Source: a virus
Strand: one strand, 5' to 3'
Virus record (IMG/VR): IMGVR_UViG_3300024520_000308
Span: 1-32,786 of that record
DNA length: 32,786 bases
Of this stretch, positions 8,627 to 16,319 are shown one piece after another. Under the pieces are notes generated by a model. The model worked only from the letters and a program-made list of their open reading frames with translations, did not search any database and was not told the origin of the DNA. Position 1 is the stretch's first letter, and each line of letters opens with the position of its first letter. Both the position numbers and the translations under genes were made by a program.

Positions 8627-10398
8627 ACTGGCATTACCTGTCTGCTATCAATGGGTTCTGCTTGTTTTATTGTTCCTGTTTTAGCCATACGAGTTCTATC
8701 CAACATTCCATCTAGTTTTCTTGAACCCTCTTCAGAATTGCCATCTCCTAATTGAGAAACCACATCTGCTGGAACTATATATTCACCCGGTGATGCTGCT
8801 ATTCTATTTTGATTTCCAGCAACGCCTTGAACAAAGTCATCCATTCCACCGCCAAACCCTTCTATCATTCCTTGTGTTTGTGTTTGACCATCAGGATTTA
8901 ATACTTGTTCTCTCAAAGACATAAAGGCTTCCTGTCCATACAGCCCAATAAACTGATTAATAACAGCATCTGCTGTTTCTTGGTCTGGAGCCATTCCTTG
9001 AATAACCATAATTGCTGCTTGTATAAGCTGTTCATTTCCTTCAGTCATCATGCCATCATCTAATCCAGCAATGCCTTGACCCTCTTGATATCGAATGTCT
9101 CCACCTTCAGCAAAGGTTAATTGATTATCAAAAGTATTATCAATTTGTGGAGTGTTTAATCCTTGTAATAAAGATTGTAATCCTCCTAGTTGTGTACCTA
9201 ATCCACTTAATTGACCAGACAAATCAGAAAATTGTTGTGAATAGTTAGGGGTTTCATAAGTAGGCATTTGGAAATTACCAAACATATCAGTTAGTCCTCC
9301 TAACTGAGATGATAAATTAGAAAACTGTTGATTGTAATCAGGAGTTTCATATGTTGGCATTTGAAAGTTTCCAAATATATCGGTCAAATTACCAATGCCT
9401 TGTTGCAATCCTTGAAACTGACCAGAATAATCAGGCAAATCATAAGTAGGAAAGTCAATTTGACCAGCAAGATTGCTCGCTAACTGATTATAATCAAAGT
9501 CAGGAACCTCGTATGTTGGCATTTGGAAATTACTAAACTGATCTGTTAGTCCTCCTAAACCTTGTTGTAAAGACTGAAGCTGATCAGAGTAATCAGGCAT
9601 TTGAAAATCAGGCATTTGAAACTGAGATTCACCAAAATCAGGAATATTTATTTTATTAGCCAAAAGATCATAATCTATTACAGGTTGCTGAAATGTGTTT
9701 TGGTTTTGAAATAGGTTTGATATATCAAGCCCGCCAGCAGTTGTATCACCAAGATTTACTCCACTAAACAAACCTTCCAATCCCGGCAAACCACCAATAC
9801 CACCAATACCACCAAAATTTATAGGGGGCATAGTAGGTGGAGTTATTCCATATGGGTATTGTCCCATTGTTGAAGCAGGAGGATTTGATGTTGGAAAATA
9901 ATTAAACTCAGCATCAATACCCGGTCTATATCCAACAGGAGGAGCTTCTGGAACTCTTGCTTGTGTTGGAACTATATTTGGATTATTAAAATTTGGAAAG
10001 CCAAAGTTATAACCACCATAATTATAGTTATCATATGGACTCATCATTGTAGAACGATTAGGAGCCATTCTTGATTGATTTTGGTTTAACAATGGTTGAA
10101 AAAAATTATTCGTATTAGGAGTGTATGTATAATCTTTTGGAGGTAAACCTACATTTGGAGGTAAACCTACATTTCTGTTTCTGCCTACATTTCTCTCTCC
10201 CTGACCATACATAGGATTTTCTGGTCCAATAAACATTCGATCAGGACCGTCATATCGTTGCATATTGCCTTGATCATCTGTATAAAATGGATCAAAACGA
10301 ATTTCTTGTGGGATATTTGGATTATTAAAAAAGTCAGCAGGAGGCGTAGGAACAATTTGTCCATCAAGCATCATTGGTTGTCTATTTTTTTTAGCCAT
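8623..10398 (-). CDS. Repeat-containing tail protein with GEYIVPADVVSQLGDG module (591 aa)
   Basis: Probable elongated tail or ejection-complex protein. The first ~200 residues are Asn/Pro/Tyr-rich and low complexity, including a tandem NVGLPP pair. Residues about 260-410 carry roughly 31 aa repeats built from FQMPTYETPDY followed by an amphipathic QQFSNLSSQLGGLTDMFGN helix. After AEGGDIRYQEGQGIAGL comes a C-terminal module with SPGEYIVPADVVSQLGDGNS and RKLDGMLDRTR, which I recall at the C-termini of many marine phage tail proteins. It overlaps the next upstream gene by one base (TAATG) and the GNAT-like gene by four (ATGA). The function is not known from sequence. Confidence 0.75.
   Translation of the reverse strand: MAKKNRQPMMLDGQIVPTPPADFFNNPNIPQEIRFDPFYTDDQGNMQRYDGPDRMFIGPENPMYGQGERNVGRNRNVGLPPNVGLPPKDYTYTPNTNNFFQPLLNQNQSRMAPNRSTMMSPYDNYNYGGYNFGFPNFNNPNIVPTQARVPEAPPVGYRPGIDAEFNYFPTSNPPASTMGQYPYGITPPTMPPINFGGIGGIGGLPGLEGLFSGVNLGDTTAGGLDISNLFQNQNTFQQPVIDYDLLANKINIPDFGESQFQMPDFQMPDYSDQLQSLQQGLGGLTDQFSNFQMPTYEVPDFDYNQLASNLAGQIDFPTYDLPDYSGQFQGLQQGIGNLTDIFGNFQMPTYETPDYNQQFSNLSSQLGGLTDMFGNFQMPTYETPNYSQQFSDLSGQLSGLGTQLGGLQSLLQGLNTPQIDNTFDNQLTFAEGGDIRYQEGQGIAGLDDGMMTEGNEQLIQAAIMVIQGMAPDQETADAVINQFIGLYGQEAFMSLREQVLNPDGQTQTQGMIEGFGGGMDDFVQGVAGNQNRIAASPGEYIVPADVVSQLGDGNSEEGSRKLDGMLDRTRMAKTGTIKQAEPIDSRQVMPV
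9170..9622 (-). repeat. ~31 aa protein repeats within the 591 aa tail protein
   Basis: About four to five units of FQMPxYExPDY plus an amphipathic Leu/Gln-rich helix, each near 31 residues (about 93 bp); one unit carries an inserted degenerate half-copy with FPTYDLPDY. Adjacent units are very similar at the protein level and partly diverged in DNA. Confidence 0.75.
10136..10171. repeat. Tandem 18 bp direct repeat
   Basis: Two adjacent identical copies of TTTGGAGGTAAACCTACA encode the doubled NVGLPP motif of the 591 aa protein on the minus strand. This looks like slippage or recent duplication. Confidence 0.8.
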
Positions 10399-12026
10399 TA
10401 GCTATAGTCTCCATCAATATATCGTTTCTTGTATAGTGATCCACCTTCTCTAGCATAGTAAGGTATATTCTCAGGATGCATACGATAAAGCTCTGCTTCT
10501 CTTTCTTCTTCTTTTCTTTTCATGTTTTCAAGAATATCTTGATATCTTCTTTCTGCATCTCTGGTAGCCTGCAATCCTGTTCCTCCAATTAAACCCAAAC
10601 CTTCTAAAGACATTAGTTCATTTTGCAATCCCCCAAGACCAGCAGACTTAATGTTTCCAAAAATTTCACCTGTACCACCCATGTTAGATAAAGAACCTAT
10701 TTGACCAGCAGCATCTCCAATAGCAGGCGTTAATGCTTGATTAATATTAGCCATTTGAGATGCAGGTAAATCCATTGAGCCTAAAGCACTACCAAGATTC
10801 ATGCCTCCTCCAGTTAAGTTTTCAACATTTACTAATTGTTCAGGAGTCAATACAGAACTTAGTTTATTAGCATTTGCAAGAGCTTGCGTTGGAATTGCCG
10901 CAGTTGAGTCAACAGCCGTTGAAGCTAGATTTTCTGTAAGACCTGCGGTTTGTGCACCTGTTTGAGCTAGATTTTCTGTAAACTTACCGCCTAAAGCACC
11001 AGTTGCTCCACCAAGCAATATATCTTTAAAATCACCACCCCTTAATGCGGAACCACCTGCTCCACCTATTGCTCCTGCTGCTACTGCTCCTAAACCCGGC
11101 ACCAACATTGGAAGCAAGAAAGGCAATCCAAACCCTAGTATATCTCTAAATAAACCAGCTTCAGGCAATCCTGTTTGTGGATTAGTAGTCATTAAACCCG
11201 GTGCAAGAGATGCAATTCCTGCAACCTCATCTGGGGTAACGTGCATAAGCATTGTGTCATCACCACGACCTGCATTAGCAAGCTGTTGTGCTTGACCCAT
11301 TAGTTGTCCACCACCTGCTTTTTTTTCTGGTTCGTTTTGTTTCATATATTCAATCATATCTTTACTGAATGAATCTGGGTTTTTTTCATAAGCCTCAAAA
11401 AACTTTTCTAATCTTTCATCTGATTTTTCTTGTTGTTTTTTATCTTTAATTAATTGCTCAATTGTTTTTCCTTCGTTGTATCTTCCTGCTAATTGCATAA
11501 GCTCATCTCTATATTGACTTCTTAAATAATCAGGCAAAAACTCTATTGCATAATCAGGATTTCTTTCGTATGCATCTGGAGTCTCTTTCATTCTTCTTGC
11601 TCTTTTTTGCAAACTTCTTAATTGATTGCGACCTAGTTTAGAAGAAACATCAAACTGAGGCTTTGCTTCAGGCACTTCTCTTTTGCTTGCGCTAACTAAA
11701 ATTTCTTCTATAGGTATTTGTGGTTGTGGTTGTGTTTGTGCAGTAGTGCCCAAACCCAAAGATGTTCCCATAGTAAATGGACTTTCTGGTACGCCAGCAA
11801 ACCCCATAGTTGATGCCGCTCCTGAAGCACCTGCTGGTACAGGGTACTTACGAGAAAGCAATCCTTTTAATCCAGAAAACATACGACTTCCTCTGGCTCG
11901 TCTTATTTTGCGAGACAATTCATTGTATGCTTTTCTTCCTTGTTTTGTGGTTCTATCAATAGACTCAAGTTCAGCGAACATTAAATCTAATTCTTCGTTT
12001 GGCGAACCTAAATATCTTTGTACCAA
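10398..12026 (-). CDS. Glycine-zipper tail / ejection-complex protein (542 aa)
   Basis: Probable tail protein interacting with the cell envelope. The N-terminal half is charged and helical. Near residues 235-280 lies AGGGQLMGQAQQLANAGRG followed by DDTMLMHVTPDEVAGIASL and then TTNPQTGLPEAGLFRDILGF, a block I recognise from many marine phage tail proteins. It is followed by a hydrophobic Gly/Ala-zipper (LPFLLPMLVPGLGAVAAGAI, GGAGGSALRGG, GGATGALGG) that could span or perturb membranes. The C-terminus ends AREGGSLYKKRYIDGDYS, sharing the EGG tail seen in the neighbouring tail genes. It starts 9 nt downstream of the 111 aa gene and overlaps the 591 aa gene by one base. Function is inferred from the family pattern; no enzyme motif is seen. 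Confidence 0.75.
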   Translation of the reverse strand: MVQRYLGSPNEELDLMFAELESIDRTTKQGRKAYNELSRKIRRARGSRMFSGLKGLLSRKYPVPAGASGAASTMGFAGVPESPFTMGTSLGLGTTAQTQPQPQIPIEEILVSASKREVPEAKPQFDVSSKLGRNQLRSLQKRARRMKETPDAYERNPDYAIEFLPDYLRSQYRDELMQLAGRYNEGKTIEQLIKDKKQQEKSDERLEKFFEAYEKNPDSFSKDMIEYMKQNEPEKKAGGGQLMGQAQQLANAGRGDDTMLMHVTPDEVAGIASLAPGLMTTNPQTGLPEAGLFRDILGFGLPFLLPMLVPGLGAVAAGAIGGAGGSALRGGDFKDILLGGATGALGGKFTENLAQTGAQTAGLTENLASTAVDSTAAIPTQALANANKLSSVLTPEQLVNVENLTGGGMNLGSALGSMDLPASQMANINQALTPAIGDAAGQIGSLSNMGGTGEIFGNIKSAGLGGLQNELMSLEGLGLIGGTGLQATRDAERRYQDILENMKRKEEEREAELYRMHPENIPYYAREGGSLYKKRYIDGDYS

Positions 12027-12035
12027 TTTACTCTC

Positions 12036-12371
12036 CTAGTCGTTACTGGTTTCGCAACCAAATAAATTAAAACTCATGTCTACAGCACTTGTGTAGACCT
12101 TTAAAACATCTGTCTGATTAAGTGTTATACCTATTACAATTGTTAGGGAATCATTAGCCGCAACTGATTTGTCATAGTATAAATATTGTTTATCATCAGC
12201 TCCTGCTCCAGCAACATGAACGCTTAACCTAAATGTTATAGCAGAACCTGTTCTGTTTGCTGCTACCACAGAACTAATTGTGGTCATTACTTTGTCAGGG
12301 ACAGTATATAAAGTCGTAGTAGTTGTTGCTGATGGATCAACCTGTCCTAAAACTTTTAATGTATCAGCCAC
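12036..12371 (-). CDS. Small virion structural protein (111 aa), GTG start
   Basis: A beta-rich protein with Thr-rich N-terminus (VLGQVDPSATTTTTLYTVP), SSVVAANRTGSAITFRLSV, and NDSLTIVIGITLNQTDVLKV. I recall this as a common small protein beside tail genes of marine phages, likely a tail or fibre accessory. The start is GTG at 12371, overlapping the upstream gene by 8 nt, with GGGAG just upstream as ribosome-binding site. The exact role is unknown. Confidence 0.7.
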   Translation of the reverse strand: MADTLKVLGQVDPSATTTTTLYTVPDKVMTTISSVVAANRTGSAITFRLSVHVAGAGADDKQYLYYDKSVAANDSLTIVIGITLNQTDVLKVYTSAVDMSFNLFGCETSND

Positions 12372-12567
12372 CAGATGCTCCCATTAATAAAAACTGATGC
12401 CTTCTTACAGACAAAGAAGAAGGTTTGTTTTGTAATCTGTTTGCATTTCCAATGTCATTATTTATATCAAGTATTGCACCTTCAATAGTTGATCTTAATA
12501 TTGACTGGTCAATATTTGAGTATTCTGTAGGAGCAATAGGTAAAGGTATTGATGTTTTCTCAGCCAT
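12364..12567 (-). CDS. Small conserved tail-region protein (67 aa)
   Basis: A short protein opening MAEKTSIPLPIAPTEYSNID, with a helical centre (QSILRSTIEGAILDINNDIG) and a basic C-terminal part ending LLMGASGG. Proteins starting with an S(I/V)PLPIAPxEY pattern are common in this position in marine phage genomes, so I take it as real although short. It overlaps its upstream neighbour by one base (TAATG) and its downstream neighbour by 8. The perfect palindrome 12497-12516 lies inside it and encodes NIDQSI. No function can be assigned. Confidence 0.65.
   Translation of the reverse strand: MAEKTSIPLPIAPTEYSNIDQSILRSTIEGAILDINNDIGNANRLQNKPSSLSVRRHQFLLMGASGG
12497..12516. repeat. Perfect palindrome inside the 67 aa gene, second copy at 1024-1043
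   Basis: Arms AATATTGAC and GTCAATATT flank a TG spacer, giving a perfect 9 bp dyad within coding sequence. The copy at the end of the operon differs at one position. It could be an operator-like binding site or a recombination target. Confidence 0.45.
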
Positions 12568-14414
12568 TATTGTCTCCCATCTAATCTAGTGTCTAATCTA
12601 AAGTGTCCCAATCTCCAACCATATCCTATTCCAGTGCTTTCAAATCTTAATACTGCTTGTCTTGATCGACATCTTACAAATGCTTGTTGGGTTGAACCGC
12701 TTACAGAAGAAGTAGACAGGGTTGATAAGCTGTCACTCGGATAGTTTCTTCCTTTAATAGAAACATCTAAATCATTATCAGTATCAGCATCTCTAAACTG
12801 TATATCTGGTATAACCCTTGATACCAACATAAAGTTGTTTCCATCTTCAATATCAAAGTCTGCGGTTTCAATATATGCTGTCATAGCACTTCCATCATCA
12901 TCATGACCAAACTCTTGGTTATACAAATAATTAGAGTCAGTTCCTGATTTGCCAGCCGCAATTGGGTTGTTTTCTAAATGTGCTTCAATCCACGCTGTTC
13001 TAACCATTGTGCCTACAGACCATATATCTTCAATGTAGTTGTAAATTACATAACGATCTATTTCTTCTGATCCTGATGATGGGTAAAACCACATCACTTC
13101 ATTAAAATCTATATTAGCAGTGCCAAAAACTTTATATGCTTGAGATAAGTTTATGTCCCCATAAATATAATCTCTTACTGCACATGGTAATGGGCTAACT
13201 TGACCCGAATAAGTAAAGAAACTTCCTCGATCCATAAAGTAAACAATACCATTAGCGTTGACAGCAGCATTTGGTGAAATCATTGATACGCCTGCTTTTA
13301 ATTCATTGAACGAAAATATAAATGGAGCACCAACAAATCTCATTGAATGCATAGCTGAATCAGTCCATATAATAATTTCCTGTCGAGTTCTTAATGCACC
13401 TACAATTTTACTGCCACTACTTATTTTTACTCCGCCTGCTGAATTAGTAGATGAAGGTGTCCAATCTATAGCAGACTCTTGATCTGACCACCTAACCAAT
13501 AAAGGGTCTAAAGAAGAAGAGCCTATAGGATTAGAGCCAAAACAAATAATATGACGATCTACGTCAGACACCATTATTTGCAATGCTTTTGTTGGAACAT
13601 CAGATGCTCCTGCTAATGATGTAAAATTTATTGCTCTAGTGCTTGTTCCAGAACTTTGATCCCAATAATAAATACCGCCTGCTCTTGGATTAAAAACTAA
13701 ATCATCACCAAAGTTATCTTGGCTGTATTGTCTTAATTGATTTGTATCATCTAAAGATGCGGCAGAACCAAATGTTCCACTGCCCCAAGGTCCAACACTC
13801 CAACCTGTAGAGGAAACATAATCATCCAGCCCTACATTAATTTGATAAGCGCCAACAACGCTTGATCCACCGTTTCCTGAATCACTTGCGTTTGCTGTAA
13901 CTGTATCACCATCGGTGTCTTTCGCTTCAATGGTGTAGCTGTTGGCGTTTACAATTGTTGCAATCTCATATTCTTGATTAAGAACGGTTGCAGTAATTAA
14001 CCCACCTAAAGTAGCGGCACCACTAAAAGTTACAAAGTCTCCTTTAACTGCTCCATGTGCTGTATCAGCTACAGTAATTGTTGCATCACCATTTGTTGCT
14101 GAAAAAGTCACATCGCCAGCAGAAGTTGTAGCTCTTATAGGTGTAATATCATTATAGGTTGTACCATCTGCTATATAAAATTTAAGATGTGTTCCAATGC
14201 CAATATAGTTAGTTCCACTAGAAGCACCATAATTATATAAAGATCGTGCTGTTCCTAAAAAAGTAGAGCTTGAGTATTTAGCCCAACCACCTATTTTTTC
14301 TGCATGACCAGAGCGAAAACGAATTTTATCAGAATCATACCATCCAAATTCATTGGTATAAGAAGTTCCTTCTTTATCTATTCCTGCTTTAAAAATATAT
14401 TTTAGTAATGCCAT
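12567..14414 (-). CDS. DNA-stabilisation-like tail protein (615 aa)
   Basis: Likely a structural component of the short tail or its closure, resembling the phage stabilisation (P22 gp10-like) group. It opens GTSYTNEFGWYDSDKIRFRS and EKIGGWAKYSSS, and continues with GIGTHLKFYI and YNDITPIR, a pattern repeated among marine podoviruses. Residues ~105-190 form an inserted beta-rich domain (GDATITVADTAHGAVKGDFV). Later come DDLVFNPRAGGIYYWDQSSG, DRHIICFGSNPIG, ILWR-like strands and MHSMRFVGAPFIFSFNELK, suggesting repeated beta blades. The C-terminus (FRLDTRLDGRQ) is typical of the group. It begins just downstream of a membrane protein gene and ends overlapping the 67 aa gene by one base. Assignment to the gp10 group is from pattern memory. 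Confidence 0.75.
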   Translation of the reverse strand: MALLKYIFKAGIDKEGTSYTNEFGWYDSDKIRFRSGHAEKIGGWAKYSSSTFLGTARSLYNYGASSGTNYIGIGTHLKFYIADGTTYNDITPIRATTSAGDVTFSATNGDATITVADTAHGAVKGDFVTFSGAATLGGLITATVLNQEYEIATIVNANSYTIEAKDTDGDTVTANASDSGNGGSSVVGAYQINVGLDDYVSSTGWSVGPWGSGTFGSAASLDDTNQLRQYSQDNFGDDLVFNPRAGGIYYWDQSSGTSTRAINFTSLAGASDVPTKALQIMVSDVDRHIICFGSNPIGSSSLDPLLVRWSDQESAIDWTPSSTNSAGGVKISSGSKIVGALRTRQEIIIWTDSAMHSMRFVGAPFIFSFNELKAGVSMISPNAAVNANGIVYFMDRGSFFTYSGQVSPLPCAVRDYIYGDINLSQAYKVFGTANIDFNEVMWFYPSSGSEEIDRYVIYNYIEDIWSVGTMVRTAWIEAHLENNPIAAGKSGTDSNYLYNQEFGHDDDGSAMTAYIETADFDIEDGNNFMLVSRVIPDIQFRDADTDNDLDVSIKGRNYPSDSLSTLSTSSVSGSTQQAFVRCRSRQAVLRFESTGIGYGWRLGHFRLDTRLDGRQ

Positions 14415-14415
14415 A

Positions 14416-14856
14416 TTATTTCTTTACCAGACTTCCGCCAAAGTACATTCCAATTATAGCTGATACTAAATTTGTATCTAGCTGTGTTATAACTAATCCT
14501 TGAAAAGTAATCCATTCAAAGACTTCTCTTCCATCTCTAAAAAACCAAAATCCCGGATTCCAATTTGTATATCCAACTGTTACAGCAACCATTGGATAAA
14601 ATACTGCTACCAATTTTGGCAATAGAACGATTGCAAAAATAGCAGTCAACGCTATTATTCTTCGTGTCCAAGCAAAACCTTTGTCTTTCAAACCATGATC
14701 TAAAGACTGTTTTCTAGCCTTCATATCAAACTCACCTCTTGTTATAAGAAGTTTTTGTTGTTCTTCTTTAGCCTTTCTGCTTTGCGACCATATACTTAAT
14801 AAACTACTTAATAAAGTAGACCCAAGCATAGTTATAATTTCAAAAGGAAAACCCAT
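14416..14856 (-). CDS. Three-helix membrane protein, holin candidate (146 aa)
   Basis: An N-terminal hydrophobic helix (FEIITMLGSTLLSSLLSIWS) is followed by a charged helical region (RKAKEEQQKLL) and a GFAWTRRIIALTAIFAIVLLPKL hydrophobic segment, whose WTRR entry resembles 3-TM holins of the gene-transfer-agent type. A third membrane-compatible stretch (WITFQGLVITQLDTNLVSAI) ends the protein. A role in inner-membrane permeabilisation or tail anchoring is inferred. It starts 9 nt after a 57 aa gene and ends 2 nt before the next. No endolysin is adjacent, which weakens the lysis-cassette reading. Confidence 0.55.
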   Translation of the reverse strand: MGFPFEIITMLGSTLLSSLLSIWSQSRKAKEEQQKLLITRGEFDMKARKQSLDHGLKDKGFAWTRRIIALTAIFAIVLLPKLVAVFYPMVAVTVGYTNWNPGFWFFRDGREVFEWITFQGLVITQLDTNLVSAIIGMYFGGSLVKK

Positions 14857-14865
14857 AATTGAGTT

Positions 14866-15039
14866 TTACTTTTTAGATTTTATTGCAACAGTTTCATATG
14901 CTTCATTTACATCAGGTGTTGACTTGTCATCACCTACATACTTACCATCTTCATCTCTAGCACGAACTGTTTTTTCTTCATAGCCAAGAAACTTTGTTTT
15001 AAACCAAGTTGCTAATCCTATTTTTTTTGCATACAACAT
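14866..15039 (-). CDS. Small conserved protein (57 aa), short gene
   Basis: Reading leftward from ATG at 15039 to TAA at 14866 gives MLYAKKIGLATWFKTKFLGY followed by EEKTVRARDEDGKYVGDD, then KSTPDVNEAYE and a Lys-rich end. The VRARDEDGKYVGDDKSTPDVNEA core is one I recall from marine phages. AAGGA lies about 6 nt upstream of the ATG, and the gene fits exactly between its neighbours with short gaps on both sides. The first 20 residues are amphipathic or hydrophobic. Function unknown; it sits among membrane-associated genes. Confidence 0.75.
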   Translation of the reverse strand: MLYAKKIGLATWFKTKFLGYEEKTVRARDEDGKYVGDDKSTPDVNEAYETVAIKSKK

Positions 15040-15056
15040 ATTATTTCCTTATTATT

Positions 15057-15431
15057 TTATGTTTTCTTATGGCTGTTGGTATAAAGTCCAAACCAAGCTG
15101 CCCCAGCACCCACAACGATTGAAATTAAACCCGATTGTTCAAAACTCGGCTCTGGTATATCCATAAACCAAAAAGTTGTGTAATAAAGCAAATACATATA
15201 CACAGCTAAAAAAGCTCTAGGTATAATTCTCCAACTGTCTATGGCTTGTGCTACGAAAATAAACTTTTGATAAGGGTTATCATTCTTTACATCTTCAAGT
15301 TCTCTGATTCGATCTTTAAGTGAAGCGTTCTCTTGAAGCATCTCCATGAACTTAGATAAGTCCATCTCTACTTCATTGCGAGACATGTCTCCACCAAATC
15401 TACTGCTTGGGTAATGTTCTTCTTCACTCAT
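15057..15431 (-). CDS. Two-helix membrane protein, holin-like (124 aa)
   Basis: A charged N-terminal part with a coiled-coil-like stretch (DLSKFMEMLQENASLKDRIR) precedes two hydrophobic segments: IIPRAFLAVYMYLLYYTTFW and SGLISIVVGAGAAWFGLYTN, ending in the basic tail HKKT. The topology of two membrane helices with a charged end fits a class II holin or another small phage membrane protein. It lies one base after the 121 aa coiled-coil gene and upstream of the 57 aa gene. Lysis function is inferred only from topology and neighbourhood. Confidence 0.55.
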   Translation of the reverse strand: MSEEEHYPSSRFGGDMSRNEVEMDLSKFMEMLQENASLKDRIRELEDVKNDNPYQKFIFVAQAIDSWRIIPRAFLAVYMYLLYYTTFWFMDIPEPSFEQSGLISIVVGAGAAWFGLYTNSHKKT

Positions 15432-15432
15432 A

Positions 15433-15798
15433 TTAATTTGCTAGTGGGTTATCGTTTTTGTTCTTTAGGCTTTGCACATCATCATACATAGAGTCAATGC
15501 TTGAGTTTATTCCTGCAATGCTTGTTTGCATGGCAACAATGTCATTCTTAATCGGACTTAAATCTTGTGTCTCAACATTTAATGATTTAATTTGTTCGCC
15601 AACAGCAACTACATTTTTGTCCAATGCCGTAACTTGATCTCCAAGTGCATCAATCTCATTGATATATCGTGTCATTTTAGATTCAAGATTTTCTATACGA
15701 TTAACATATGTTGCACCTGTATAACCGAAACCAGCCAAAGTGCTAACAATACCAGCAAGAGCTATAATTTGAGTTGTTTTATTTTGAAACCAATCCAT
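15433..15798 (-). CDS. Membrane-anchored coiled-coil protein (121 aa)
   Basis: A single hydrophobic N-terminal segment (IIALAGIVSTLAGFGYTGAT) is followed by about 85 residues of heptad-like helix (VNRIENLESKMTRYINEIDA, VTALDKNVVAVGEQIKSL, SIAGINSSIDSMYDDVQSLK). This topology is like an i-spanin or a scaffold for the neighbouring membrane proteins. There is no lipobox. It overlaps neither neighbour but is separated from the next gene by one base. A spanin role is one possibility among several. Confidence 0.55.
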   Translation of the reverse strand: MDWFQNKTTQIIALAGIVSTLAGFGYTGATYVNRIENLESKMTRYINEIDALGDQVTALDKNVVAVGEQIKSLNVETQDLSPIKNDIVAMQTSIAGINSSIDSMYDDVQSLKNKNDNPLAN

Positions 15799-15806
15799 AT
15801 ACCTTC

Positions 15807-16121
15807 CTATAAAATTTTAGTAACTTTTCTACGATCTGGCATTACTGCACCACATCCTTTTGCAATAAAACCACCTTTAGCTTTTCTGTGTGGTCTTACT
15901 TTTTTAGCAATTCTTTTAGGTTGTTTAGAATGTTGTCTACCTTTTTTAGTATCTTCTCTTTTCTTTCTAGTAGTAGAAGCATATTCAGAAGAACTTAAAG
16001 ACTTTATAGCGCTTTCTGGTAAATATCTTTCTCCAGTATCAGCAGACTTTTTGCCAGATTTTGTTCTCCATTTTTGTTTAGTCCATTTCTTTAAAGACTG
16101 TTGAGACTTTGCAAGCGCCAT
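15807..16121 (-). CDS. Very basic small protein with GCGAVM C-terminal tail (104 aa)
   Basis: A Lys/Arg-rich protein. The N-terminal part (LAKSQQSLKKWTKQKWRTKS, TGERYLPESAIKSLSSSEYA) matches a small domain I recall as frequent in marine phages (DUF5872-like). The C-terminus ends GGFIAKGCGAVMPDRRKVTK, a tail motif also recurring in such genomes. The ATG overlaps the previous stop as TAATG and has a strong GGAGG about 9 nt upstream. Its charge suggests nucleic-acid binding or association with packaged DNA, which is inference. Confidence 0.72.
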   Translation of the reverse strand: MALAKSQQSLKKWTKQKWRTKSGKKSADTGERYLPESAIKSLSSSEYASTTRKKREDTKKGRQHSKQPKRIAKKVRPHRKAKGGFIAKGCGAVMPDRRKVTKIL

Positions 16122-16318
16122 TAACGATATCCTCCGCCTGCTTTTTTATAAGCTTTTGCAAGCATCTGTGCTTTTCTAGCAGACCATTGACCTGATTTAC
16201 CACCTTTTGTTCCAGACTTAATTCTACTAAACAATCTTTTACGCATAGTTGGTTTAGTATAATTACCTGCTTTATTTACAGTAGATTTCTTTTTTCTAGT
16301 TGTTTTCTTTTTTGGCAT
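16121..16318 (-). CDS. Very basic small protein (65 aa)
   Basis: The protein starts MPKKKTTRKKKSTVNKAGNY and continues with MRKRLFSRIKSGTKGG and GQWSARKAQMLAKAYKKAGG. I chose ATG 16318 because it directly follows the upstream gene's TGA (TGAAATG) and because the family I remember begins near this Met; a longer in-frame start at 16417 would overlap the upstream gene by almost 100 nt in another frame. The WSARKAQMLAKxY core is a common small marine phage motif. Function unknown; probably nucleic-acid-associated judging by charge. Confidence 0.7.
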   Translation of the reverse strand: MPKKKTTRKKKSTVNKAGNYTKPTMRKRLFSRIKSGTKGGKSGQWSARKAQMLAKAYKKAGGGYR

Positions 16319-16319
16319 T

